Assembly (NCBI RefSeq): GCF_040807025.1
Contig: NC_090943.1
Span: 142,620,264 to 142,684,263 of the forward strand
DNA: 64,000 bases
From: Struthio camelus
Lineage: Eukaryota; Chordata; Aves; Struthioniformes; Struthionidae
Direction: 5' to 3'
Each line of letters begins with the position of its first letter. Within the stretch, counting starts at the first letter, position 1. A program made the translations under genes and the position numbers. The notes beneath the pieces were generated by a model. The model did not search any database and had not been told where the DNA came from. It saw only the letters and a program-made list of their open reading frames with translations. Positions 12,251-22,900 of the stretch are shown piece by piece.

Positions 12251-15200
12251 ATTTACCCAATTAGAAAAAGGGTTGTAAGTTGAGAGCGTTATCTTCATTT
12301 ACTTCTGAATTGTCTCTTAAGCTGGCTGGATGATAGCGTCACACAAATTTCTACTGAAGGAATTTTTAGAAGAAATAATGGTTAAATGAGGGGTTTGACT
12401 GGAAAAAAAAAGGATGCCTCTTACAATGAGAGAGAAGATAAAAGGTAAATGTACATACCAGAACGGCAGGTCTCTTTACAGTACCTTGTAGGAGCAAAGA
12501 TTGCTTGGATTTTACCAATAAGACAGGAATAGTGTTCTCTTTCAAAACATGAGATACGCAGACATCAACTATACCAAATATGCTGTTCTCTTTCCACTTT
12601 CCCCCTCACCGCCAAGAAAGGTTTAAGATCCAGTTCTGAAATGATTGCTGCAGCTCCTCTTATTTTAAGTGGACTTGTGAACATTTACTTATCTGAAAAT
12701 CAGGTCTGCTGTAAATGCAAATCACATACAGGAAGAAGGAGGGTATTTCTTTTTTTCTGTAAAGAATTTATTTTAAAGAAAAACTGTCTGAAATGGCTCC
12801 ACAGCTAACATGTGAAATTTACTGTATAAGGCACATAATTTTATTTGGTGTATGCATATTAAACTGTAAAGCAAGTTACCAGACTAAAAAAACAGTTTCT
12901 TTTGAACAGCTCCATTTCAAATGCTACCATAGATATGAATGGATGATGACCTGAAACACTTTAAAAATCTTTTTACTGGCAATAGAATAAATATATTAGA
13001 GATTTTATAGCCTGCTCTATAACTGCATTGCTAAACAAACATGAAATGTTGTCAATTCAAAATGCACTTGAGAATAATTTCAGGAATTATTCCGAGTCCC
13101 CCTGCCACTGCTTACTTTCATGACTACCATTTCTTTTAGATACAAAAAGACTGTCTCTGAATGCTGTCTGAAAGACACATACACAAGAACTAAGGGCTCC
13201 TGAAAAAATGAGGCCCTGATCCTGAAATGGATCTGCTAGCACTCATTTCTGTAAAGGTTTATTGACTTCATTAACTTAATTAGTATTTTGCAGCAGTGTA
13301 GGAGACTTGGTAAGAGATCACACTAAAGGTCTGAGGCACTGCTAAACATCAGGGAAATGATTGTATCTAAAGTGTTAATTATACATAAGGTGCAGTTAAA
13401 ACAAGGAAGAGGCACAGTTTCATATGTGCTTGTGATTTGAATGCTGTACATGTAATATTAGAATATATTTCAAGAAGGTTCAGCTACAGTATAATTAGGG
13501 CATGTAACAAGGTCACTCTAAGAGCTCTAGTGAAACAGTTAAATGCTAATAAGCTTTATGATGTTAGTTTGCCTGAAAATAACTAAATGAAATTTAGGCT
13601 GTGTCGAGAATTTACATTTAAAAAAATGCATTGTGTTCAAATAGAATGGGAAAGAGTATGTTAGGTTTCTACAATTAGAAAGCAAACAAACAAGAAAGGC
13701 TTAAAAACTGTATGACATATAAAACTGCCTGAAGAAGGAGAAATTAATCTTTAAAAAAAAATTAGCAATTGCTATTTCAGGTGTGAAAGATACATTTCTT
13801 CCCAGAAAGCAGAACTGCATGATGTTTGAGAGAAGCATATGCTGTGAGACTGTATCTATCCTGGAATTAACGCTGGCTAAAATCATGTTTAAAAGCAATT
13901 CTTCAAGCAATTCTTCAAGTCCTGGTGAATCCCACTGCATCCAGTAACCTTGTCAAACCTGAAAAAGTTAAAACCATTATTTTGATTTCCATATTTCACA
14001 TAATTATGCTTTTAGCTATTATATCACTTTGCACTTCAATAGCTCCATTCACTGAAGCTGTTCAAAGCATTTTGCAGACTTTGTAAAAGGGATGCAAGTT
14101 ACAAAAAAAAATCCACAATCCGTATGGATATTTTTAATGCTGTTATGATAACTAGGATCTAGTAGCACCATAACTGAATTGAGAGAATTATGGTTTGTCA
14201 TAATTAGTGCTGGGAAATCCCAGTGCCTTGTCAAGGTGGGGTTCCAACCAACCCAGATCCATCACGGTGGAGAGCATGCGTGCAGCACCAGCTTCTCTTT
14301 GCCATGGAGCAGAACAAGCGCGTATCTGTCTTGGCCCTCCATGTGCCTGTGGTGCTGTTGGCACCAGCAGTGAACAAAGACACTCAGCAGGGCTGGCTCC
14401 TTTAGAAAGCACGTGAGGAAGCAGGAAGGGCAGGAGAGCTATTTGCACTGCAACTCTTGCGAGCTCTCGCCCAGCAATCGCCAACAGCCTCAAAGACAGA
14501 TACCGCAGAAGACAGATCTTGGAGAGAGAGCCTAGTTGTGGATTTTTTCAGTCCTTTTATAAATCACTGGAAAGTACTTTTATAACGTTCCTAGTCAATC
14601 AGACAGCCTTAAGCATAGCAGAGCTTACTGTAATCAAATTTTCAGTTTTGATACAAAAGTGAATTGAAATACACTCAGCATACCACCCGGGAGTAAGTTT
14701 TCCCTGTTGAAGCTCCCCCAGTTTCTAGTCTAGCAATCTGGAGATGTTACACCTACCATAGGAAAAAAAAACCCCACAAGATTACAAGAAAAAAATTATG
14801 AAGCTTATATAAGGCTTCATTACATAAACCATTCCGAAAAGAGAACTAGTGGTTGATTTAAAATTTTCCTGTGGCCGGAAGATCACAAAACACCCACCCG
14901 GTGTATTTAATACTTGCATGTGCACTAACAACAAGTCAAAGATCTTGCTCTAACTTCTGTGTGTTACTCTTCATACTTTAAATATTCATTTGTGGCTCAC
15001 AGCTGAAAACTAAAACAAGAGATACATGATCAAAGTTGTCATTTAACTGGATTATTCTTAACGTAGTATGAATTTCACAGGCAAATTACCTACGGTGAAT
15101 AGTGAGAAGACTTAATGCAACATACTTGCTCAAAACCGCTTTGATAAATGAAGTGAAACATGTTATCTACTTACTGTACATTTAAATGTGTGTACAGATG

Positions 15201-15469
15201 GATCTCCCTGTCCTCTTGCTTCCTTTTGCTTATTTTACAGGGGAGCGGCACATGTAAATCCATGTGCTCGAAGAGACGCCAGAACCTTTCTAAGTTGCAC
15301 GCCAAGCACGTTAAGGGCAATTAAATGATGCATATCGCCTCACTTTGTGCAGTGCTACGGCCTCCCTCGCCGTAGCCTCCCTTTCCCAACCCCAGTCCTG
15401 GGAACTGGCTGCAGGGAGAGCACTCCGATCGTCTTTAAAGGTCACAGCCTGGCTCCAAGGCGTAGCTTG
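12251..15469. other. Gene-free DNA upstream of the GAREM1 promoter
   Basis: No gene or transposon is recognised. Small features: an inverted repeat with 8-bp arms (GAATAATT / AATTATTC, 13072-13092), a 12-bp tandem duplication (AGCAATTCTTCA x2, 13894-13917), a TATA-like TATATAAG at 14806-14813 within a short palindrome, and an AGGTCA nuclear-receptor half-site at 15439-15444 just before CpG density rises. Distal regulatory elements for GAREM1 could lie here, but nothing in the sequence alone shows it. Confidence 0.5.
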
Positions 15470-15573
15470 ATCTTCCCCGCCGCCCGCACCCCCTCACGAC
15501 CGCCGGGAGGGGGGGGGCCCACACCCCCTGCGGCCGCTGCTGGGCGAGCGCGGCCCGGCCGGAGGGGGCCCCG

Positions 15574-15606
15574 CAACGGCCGCCCAACGGCCGCCCAACG
15601 GCCGCG
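15574..15606 (+). repeat. 11-bp GC-rich tandem repeat, three copies
   Basis: CAACGGCCGCC is repeated at 15574-15584 and 15585-15595, with a third copy at 15596-15606 differing only in the last base. Each copy contains CGGCCG. It lies in the upstream half of the CpG island, probably 5' of the transcript. Confidence 0.95.
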
Positions 15607-15757
15607 CGGCGCCAACCGCTGCAGGTCGGGCGAGCGGTCGGAGGGTGGAGTGAGAGGGACAGGCTCGGCGGCGGCGGCAGCGGGCTGCGGCGGCGGCGCT
15701 CCCCCGCCGGGCGGGTAGCCCGGCACTTTCCTTTTTGGAGCGGGGAGGAGCGGCAGC

Positions 15758-15767
15758 TGCGCAGGCG
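15758..15767 (+). promoter_or_regulatory. NRF1-like site
   Basis: TGCGCAGGCG differs at one position from the NRF1 core TGCGCATGCG, and such sites are frequent in CpG-island promoters. It lies about 350 bp upstream of the coding start. Binding is inferred only. Confidence 0.45.
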
Positions 15768-15800
15768 TTTCTCGCACCCTGTTGATTAGTCAGTGCTGGG

Positions 15801-15923
15801 ATGGCGCTTCCTGGGCCAGGCACGGCAGCGGGCAGAGCGCCGGGCGGCCCCAGCCGGTCCCGGGGGGCGGCGGCGGCGGCGGCAGCGGGAGCAGCCGCCC
15901 GGCGGGCGGCCCCTTCTGCATAG
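15801..15923 (+). other. Upstream ORF 1 in the GAREM1 leader (40 codons)
   Basis: An ATG at 15801 has a favourable context (G at -3, G at +4) and opens a 40-codon frame ending in TAG at 15921-15923. The frame is the same as that of the main start at 16113, so this TAG also rules out an N-terminal extension of GAREM1 from this ATG. The predicted peptide is rich in Ala, Gly, Pro and Arg, with seven alanines encoded by the (GGC)n tract. It would act as a translational brake only if transcription starts upstream of 15801, which is unproven. It is probably not a functional protein. Confidence 0.5.
15866..15883 (+). repeat. (GGC)6 repeat in the predicted 5' leader
   Basis: Six perfect GGC units follow a G6 run at 15862-15867. 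The tract falls inside upstream ORF 1, where it is read as alanine codons. A second tract of the same length sits just after the exon 1 donor, and interrupted GGC runs occur near 15664-15700. Confidence 0.9.
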
Positions 15924-15934
15924 CCCGGCCCGGC

Positions 15935-15958
15935 ATGTCCCGCGGCGGCCGGTGCTGA
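15935..15958 (+). other. Upstream ORF 2 in the GAREM1 leader (7 codons)
   Basis: An ATG at 15935 (G at -3, T at +4, moderate context) opens a 7-codon frame with TGA at 15956-15958. It lies 154 nt before the main start. No further ATG occurs between its stop and the GAREM1 start. Relevance depends on the transcription start site. Confidence 0.45.
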
Positions 15959-16112
15959 GCGCGGCGGGCGGGCTCCTTCCCTCCCTCCGTCCTTCCCTGC
16001 CTGCCCCTCTCGCCGCCTGCCCGCCCGCCTCCCGCTGGCGGCAGCCCCCCGCCGGCGCGGCGCGGCGGGGCGCGGCGCGTCTGGCTGCCCAGGCCGGGCG
16101 GAGGACGGGAAG

Positions 16113-16233
16113 ATGGACCCCGGCCCGCCGCCGGGCTGCAGCCTCAAAGAGGTGAAGTGGAGCGCCGTGGCCGTCCCCTTGGACCTGCTCGTCAGCACCT
16201 ACCGGCTCCCGCAGATCGCCCGGCTGGACAGCG
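16113..16233 (+). CDS. GAREM1: GAREM1 coding exon 1 (residues 1-40 plus first base of codon 41)
   Basis: GAREM1 is an adaptor for growth-factor signalling: downstream of EGFR it binds GRB2 and the phosphatase SHP2 and promotes ERK/MAPK activation. This exon encodes 40 residues beginning MDPGPPPGCSLKEVKW and ending in the GAREM1 signature VSTYRLPQIARLD. The vertebrate family start and this signature are recalled from memory; GAREM2 differs at these positions. The CABIT domain begins at about residue 12. The start ATG has a strong context (A at -3, G at +4), and an in-frame TAG lies upstream at 15921. The exon ends G|GTGCGT, a good 5' splice site, in phase 1, matching exon 2. Read-through would meet a stop two codons after the donor codon. 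Confidence 0.94.
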
Positions 16234-16241
16234 GTGCGTGA

Positions 16242-16259
16242 GGCGGCGGCGGCGGCGGC
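16242..16259 (+). repeat. (GGC)6 repeat just inside intron 1
   Basis: Six perfect GGC units begin 8 nt after the exon 1 donor GT (16234). A short (CGGTG)3 repeat follows at 16304-16318. GGC-rich RNA this close to a 5' splice site could fold over it, but that is inference. Confidence 0.92.
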
Positions 16260-19200
16260 CCGAGGCGAGGCGTCTCCCCGCGCCGCGGGGGTGGCGGGGG
16301 GCGCGGTGCGGTGCGGTGCCCGGCTGGGCCCGCGGCGGGCGGCAGCGGCCCGGCCGCGAGTTAATGGCCAGCCGCGGAGCCCGCCGCGGGGCCAGCCGCG
16401 GGGCGGGCTGGCGGACCGCGGCGGCAGATTCTCCCGTCCAGCCCCAGCCGGAGGGAGCCGGAGAGCGCTGCGGCTTCCCGAAACGCTGCCCCGTGCGGGC
16501 TCTGCCCCGCAGCCAGCCCTTAACGTGGGGTCGGCGCAAAGCTAGGGCTTCGGTTGGGGTCTTCCTGCGCTGCCTTGCGTCAGGATATCTGGGTTTTCCC
16601 CCCCTCTGCCCCCGCACCGTTACTGCATGTGTCGAGGGGCACTCGGGGAAGCCTGCGCTGCCAGCTGCCAGCCCCCGAGAAAGGTCCTCGAAGTCGCCAG
16701 TTAGAACATAGAAGGGCATTTGCAGTGCTTAAAGACCCCATATTGCGTTGAAGTGATGCTGTGGTGGCTACATCAAGGCCAAATAAGACAGAGTATTAAA
16801 TAACAAAGTGGGCTAAATCACAAAATATCTGCTTGCCGTTTACTGGAAAAGCAACAGACCTGTAAAAGAGAGGGGTAACTTGAGAGGCCTTTTAAGTCTC
16901 CAGAAAACTTTTTATTACTCTTCACTTGTATTCTAACCTATGGTTTCGAAGTCTGCATGTTTCTGTTCACTTCAGGAAATCAAAAATAGTGCAACTGAAT
17001 GGCTATCACAGCAACATCTTACTATTCCTACATACTTCTCTTCAGAAGTAGTAAGCTAGCACAGAGAACTGAGGAAATAATCATTTGGGGGTGTGTGTGC
17101 GTGGGTTTTTTGTGTATTTTTTCTTTATGACGCTCAAACAGCTGATGTATGATGCTGTGTATGTATGTTGTGTGGTAGCCCCATAAAAACTGTCTGACTC
17201 TCCCAGCCCTAAGGGAATGCAGAAGATATCTCAGAAATCAGGAAAAATTTCCAGACCTTATGATTCATTAGCTTATGAAGTGCCCTCGCAGTTATATGAT
17301 CTAATGGAGCAATTCTCTTACAAAGTTTTGTATTGATTTGGACAGTTAAAAAGGGGCACAGGAAATGTCTTCTATTACTATCCTGTGTGCAGGTCAAGAC
17401 CAGGATTGGTTTATTACTTAACTGCACTTCCCATAATCTTGCGATGATGCAAGCCAGGGTTTTTTTGACTTTGTCCTTTGGTTATGCAGTACATTTCCTA
17501 TCCCTTGTAGTGCTTTCTTGGAGCTGGTGCTCAGGAGCAGGTTAAAGAGAAGGTTCTTTGCCTTTTTAACTGCATCTGACTATTTTTCATTATTATCAGC
17601 CATACACTGTCCTGTGATTATAATGGCAAAGCTGCTATGTTAAAGAGTTCCTCCTGTGGTAATACCTTTTGTCACTTGAAACAGCTAACATGGCCTCCCA
17701 GTCTCTGCACTTTAGGCTGTCAATTTAGTTGAGATTGCTGGCAGTGATTCAGACTTTAATAGGCTATATTGATGACTTACTAATTTCCCTGTCTCTGTGT
17801 TATACTTCTTCCTAACCTCCCCATTCCTCTTGACCTGTCTCATGGAAAGGGCCCTGCAAGAACTTTGAGTGCAGAGAAAGTTGATGAGTTATGAGGCTAG
17901 TATCCCCCCCCCCAGCTATTTCCCACCCTTCTTTATGGACTTTTGTGGGGAGGGGGTGGGCAAGGTGGTCTCGTTTCAGAACTGGGGACAGGAATGCACC
18001 ATAATTCACCATAATTGTTGGGGAGACAAAAATGATGCTAACTTTGTGCAAAGGCTTTTTCTCCTGTGTGCCACCCTTAAAGCATATGGGCACACACAGA
18101 TGGAAGTAGACAGACCTGAGCTCTGTTGAGCATGCCCTGAGATGGCCAGACATGAGACAGCTGTTGGTCTGGCTGTATGAGTGAAGGTCCAGCCCTCTAC
18201 TAAATCCTGCTAAAAGGCAGGCTTGGATATAGCACTGCAATAAGTTGACAATTTGGCTTTTGAACTGGAATTGGTTCAGGTCTGGCTAGTTCCGAGTTGG
18301 AGCAAGGGCTTGTGGGTCTGCTTTTACCTGCTCATATGGACATACTTTTTCACTTCTGGAATGACAGATGGCAGACAAATCAATATTTTATAAAGAATAT
18401 AGATGCCATAGTCTCTCTGGTACTAAGAGCAGACTTTTTCTATTTCCAAAGGAAATTGTCTTGCAGTAAGAGAAAAGCAAGCCTTGAGTCAGCATGTGGT
18501 CTGCTAAAGGGGAAAAAGTTGGGAACATGCAATATTTGTGTAGAGTCTGGAGCACCTGCTGTTCCACGGTCATTGGTCTTCATCTCTGTCCTTGTCTTGC
18601 TAAGTGGAGCTCTGTTGGAGAGCTTCTTGATAACATACTGATGAAAATAAATTACAAAGTCCATTCCAAATGCATATTATCTGATGCTTATGAAGTTTAA
18701 GGCTATCTCTGTTAACCAAGTAGTGTCTTGTACCAGTTTTATCAGGATGCAGTTCTTTTCTCTGCACCACTGAAATGTACAGCTTGTAGATACTCATCCA
18801 CAAGTCATAGTTTTAGTTTACACAGAAGTGACCTTGTCTGTTCATTAGGTGCTGAATTCCTCTTGAGGCCAGTGGAAGCTGCACGTGCTTTATACTGTTG
18901 GAAATCAAACAACCTTCAGATGTCTTACGTACATCCCATTTAGATTTCATAGCTAGCTAGTATGTCTGTGGTAGCTGGTTGTTTCAGTGATTGTGAGGTT
19001 TTATCAAAGCCAGAATTCATTTTCTTTGGAGGACCAGGATGTAGAAGGGAATTGAAAAGTTGGTAACATATTTTCTTCAAAGACGACAGCCTTACTGTGT
19101 TGTTTCTACATTTCTTAACGGAGGTGAATGCTCGGTGGATATTATTCTTGGATGATATGCACATAAGGTCCTCAGTCTTTCATTGTTGCTGCAGCACCTT

Positions 19201-19935
19201 TAGGGCTTTCAGATTGAAGTGGGGAAATGGATATGATGAATATTTCCAGTTGGGGTGTGAAGCTCCTGGAAGAATGCCCTTAAGTAGTTCAGTTTGATTT
19301 CTTGACAGAATGAAGTTATGAAATATTTATGTGCACTAAATTCAGTCCTCTCCTAGGAAGGGAGGGCTTTTTTTGATGGTATGGCGTAAAGGAGGAATGC
19401 GAAGTAGTAGTCTTATGTTAAGGTATCTGTGGAAGTAGTTAGGCAACCATGTCTGCCTTATCTATATAGAAATGAGAAATATGTCAACTTTAACTGTTTT
19501 TTTTTTTTTTAATATGAAAATTTAAGATTGCTTAGCTGGGTTTCGGGTCATGTTTTTGGATGCTCATAAATGATAAGTTCTGTACTGTATCATTTTGAGG
19601 GTCACAGCTTGCGTAGTGTTTCAATCTACTCTTGTATTTTAATATTTTGCTGGTGAATATTTGTATATTAATTGAACAAACTAAATCCAAAAACACAATG
19701 CTCTCACCCCTTAGAGAAAGGGAACTGCTTTTTCCATGTTCTTTCCAACATCTAGTGGCTTGAAGATTTCTAGAGGATAGCTCAAATATAAAACTGTTAA
19801 CACCTTACCAGTGAAAATAGTGAAATCCAAAGGATGATATAAAGTTCATTCAAGTAGGCTGTTTCAGATGGAAAGAAACAAGATTCAAAGAGTGACAGAT
19901 GAGCAATTTTTCTGTTGTATTTTCTTCTATCTTCT

Positions 19936-19985
19936 CTCCCTGCCCGCTCCTTTCCTCCCTCCCCCCCCCCCGCCCCGCATCCCCA
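19936..19985 (-). repeat. C-rich tract with C11 run; potential G-quadruplex on the minus strand
   Basis: The plus strand is almost pure pyrimidine, with C11 at 19961-19971 followed by GCCCCGCATCCCC. Read on the minus strand this gives several G runs separated by short loops, fitting a G-quadruplex pattern. It lies within intron 1. Confidence 0.7.
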
Positions 19986-22900
19986 CAAATTTGTGTTGTA
20001 ACAGCGGAAAGCTACCCCAATGAAATTGAGGGACTTATGTGTGGGCTCAGTGAGAAAAAAATTGCACTCTGGCAACTAGCAGCAAAAAGAGCTTTTGTCT
20101 GAGTTTGGTTGTTGCAAATACGGCGAAACGTGACCATAGCTGATATTGGAGAAGCTTGGATGCGCTTGGAGGTTTGGATTGCCTGTGTTCAGATAATAGT
20201 AAAAGAGGCTAAAAGTCGTTGTATGGTTGTATTTTTTTGCTAATCTGTAACGCTTAAGTGATGTTGCACGTGGTTATCTCAGGGTTTTAAATTTCTAAAA
20301 ACTATTTTTCTAAGGATAATTTTAGAGAGCTAAGGAGAAATGCTATCAAGATTAAGAGCTGGAAAGTGTCGCTTTGCGTAGAGTTGACCTTCAGGCCTAG
20401 CTTTTCTGCATGTAAGCTCACTGCTCTCTTCAGACTCCAACAGTCCCTCATTTTTTACCCAGTGGGAGTTCCTTTTACCCTGCCACTACTGCTTAATTTC
20501 CACAAGTACTTAAAGAGCTGACTATGCTATCAGTTGTTTTGACCCACAGAATGGGTATGAACTAGAAAAGTTCACAGAAATGCACAGGTTCTCTATGAAG
20601 ACTAGATTTTCTGGGATCAAGAGGGGATGCAATCCTCTTTTTATTTATTTTTTTCACAAGGGACAATCGTACTTGCATATGCTCCAGAAAATGTGTTATG
20701 GAAGCTGAAGCTCTTGGGATCGAAACATAGTGGCACTTGTTTGGTTGTGTGAAGACCTCAGCTTGCACAGAAGTGCTTTCCTGCTATGCGCTATAAGAAA
20801 ACTATACTGAATTTTTCTGGAGTGGAGTCTCTAGGTCCTTGTTGGTCACTAAGATTCAGAAGGAAATTCATCTCTATGTGGTGTAAATGTGTGGTTGCTT
20901 TAAGATAAAATGACAGAATTAGTGACAATAAAGAGAGGGGGGAAAAAAATCCGTAAAATGGGTGAAAAATCTGTTTTAATTTTTTTTTCCTTAGCCCTGA
21001 CTACACTCTTGTGAGTAACAGCACTGGGAGAGTAGTGAGTTTGTCTTGCTATTGCTGTTGGGGATGAAGAGGTTTTATTTACTGCACTATAATTCCCAGT
21101 TCTCCTTGGTGGGATTCCACACTAGATGCACTACTTCCCCCCACCCCTTTTCCCCTTAAGGTATTCAGGTGCCCTCTTTCTCTCCCGTTTCAAAAACCTT
21201 TCACCGTGATGTCAGGCTACTCTATTCCCTTTCAGTGGACTGTTGTTCCTTACAGCACGTTATTGCAGGGCTTAATCTGGTTCTAAATGTCTTGAAACCG
21301 AACACCCTTGTAGCTTATCAAAGAACATTATACTAAATAGACCAGCGTGGCCATGTACATAATGAAAATTTCATATTGCGTCACTCCACAAATGTGGGTT
21401 ATCTGTGAAGCTGAACAATGTTTTGAAACTACAAAGAATCTTATTCTTCTAAGGTCTGAGGGCTGATATCCAGGCTTTAATTGTTGTGAATGATCTTCTT
21501 TCAAGCAGCTATTGCAGAGTGTCTCAGTAATCCATTATTGATACACGGGAATAAGAATCATGTAGGGGAGGAGTAAAACTTTCAAACAGACCAAAAAAGA
21601 GAATTCATATATGCTTAGACTCTGAGCAGCTGCCATGGTCTAAATTACTGTTCTAGGTATGGCAATCTGTTGTGTACTCTGGTAGATGGCAGTTCGCTTG
21701 TATATTGTGCTGATAGATAAGAGTCTCTTGATCGAAAGGCAAAAAATATCCCTGAGATATGGTACATCCTTGTGGTTTGATTTCTTTCCTAAGCAGCTTT
21801 AAAACTCTAACTGTTTATACTGTATGTTCTGCCATTAAAGTATAATCTCAGAATCATCTCCTTGTCTTCTCTTTTCTTTTTTCCCTCCTTTTCCTTGTGG
21901 TCTGTTGATTCTATCAAGGCCATTGAATGAAAAAACAATTCACAGGTTGCCACTAGCCACTGGTCCTGTTTTTTTGTTTGTCTTTTTTTTGTTTTGTTTT
22001 GTTTTTTCTTTTCCCCCTGCTGGCAGAGATGTGCTCCAGAAATATTTTAGTGAAAAAGCTTTTAATTCATTTAAATTCTGCAGCTACCCAATGGTGCCTG
22101 TAAAGACGATAGGGCCCTCCTGGAGGTAGAGTCCAGCAACTTGGCAAAATCTATTCTCAAGAGCAGCACAGGCTTCCGGATGAGTCAAACAGCAATTCAG
22201 TAGCATATTCACTTTAAAGCTTAAAAAAAAAATCACTGAGCTGGTTTTGTGTTTGGCAATGGTTTCATGTACAGTAGAGTGTACATATATTCCTTAAACA
22301 GTATGCCATTTGCACTGCACTGGACCCTTGGTAGCACTGTAGGGCTGTTAAGATGCAGAATAGTTGCCTTCCTCTCATTCATGGTATACTTAATAAATGC
22401 TCAGATTCCTCACTGCCACAAGATGTGAAACTTCTAATTCTTGGTTTAAATTTCAACATTTTTGACTGTATTAGGCAAAGCCCTTATGTACATACCTGAA
22501 CAAACTCTCCCTGGACAGTGCTGTAGTTCAGGGGTTGGATAGCAAAACACTATTAGTGTTTTCTTAACTAAAATTCAAGTGCTATAATTTTCAATACATA
22601 GGTAAAGTCTTTGAGGAAGCTTAGTGCCTTAGGTTTTGTTTGTTTGTTTAATTTAAATTACATGTGGCTTTCAGGTAAGCCACAAGATATACCTAAAATC
22701 AAAGGAACTAAGGTGTCCTAAACAGCATAACCCTTAAACTTAAAACAAATCGAATGTAACAAATCATATGCTGATGTTTCAAAATATGGTAGTAAGGAAT
22801 GGTACAAGACTAGCATAGGAAAAAAGATTTTTGTTTTTTATGCTTTGTCTGTGAATACCTTTCTGGGACTAGGTGTTCCTGACTTCGGTGATTACATGGA

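Larger units (their letters stand above)
15470..16700. promoter_or_regulatory. GAREM1: CpG island promoter of GAREM1
   Basis: A sharply bounded GC- and CpG-rich block in otherwise AT-leaning DNA spans the predicted transcription start region, the 5' leader, coding exon 1 and the first part of intron 1. I see no convincing TATA box close to the coding start, so a dispersed CpG-type promoter is inferred. Visible elements include many GGGCGG/CCGCCC-like GC boxes, an NRF1-like site (15758-15767), an AP-1-like TTAGTCA (15786-15792), an 11-bp tandem repeat and several (GGC)n tracts. A pyrimidine-rich stretch at about 15972-16033 lies in the leader. The exact start site cannot be read from sequence; roughly 15700-15800 would fit. 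Edges are approximate. Confidence 0.88.

Noticed and set aside
14806-14813. TATATAAG as the GAREM1 TATA box
   Set aside because: It lies about 1.3 kb before the coding start and outside the CpG island; a TATA-less CpG promoter fits better.
15494-16198. 234-codon open frame on the minus strand in the CpG island
   Set aside because: The peptide is low-complexity Ala/Arg/Pro/Gly. It overlaps GAREM1 exon 1 in antisense, and long open frames are expected where stop codons are rare because of GC content.
16157-16711. 184-codon plus-strand open frame across exon 1 and intron 1
   Set aside because: It is out of frame with GAREM1, crosses the splice donor and is low-complexity; explained by GC-rich composition.
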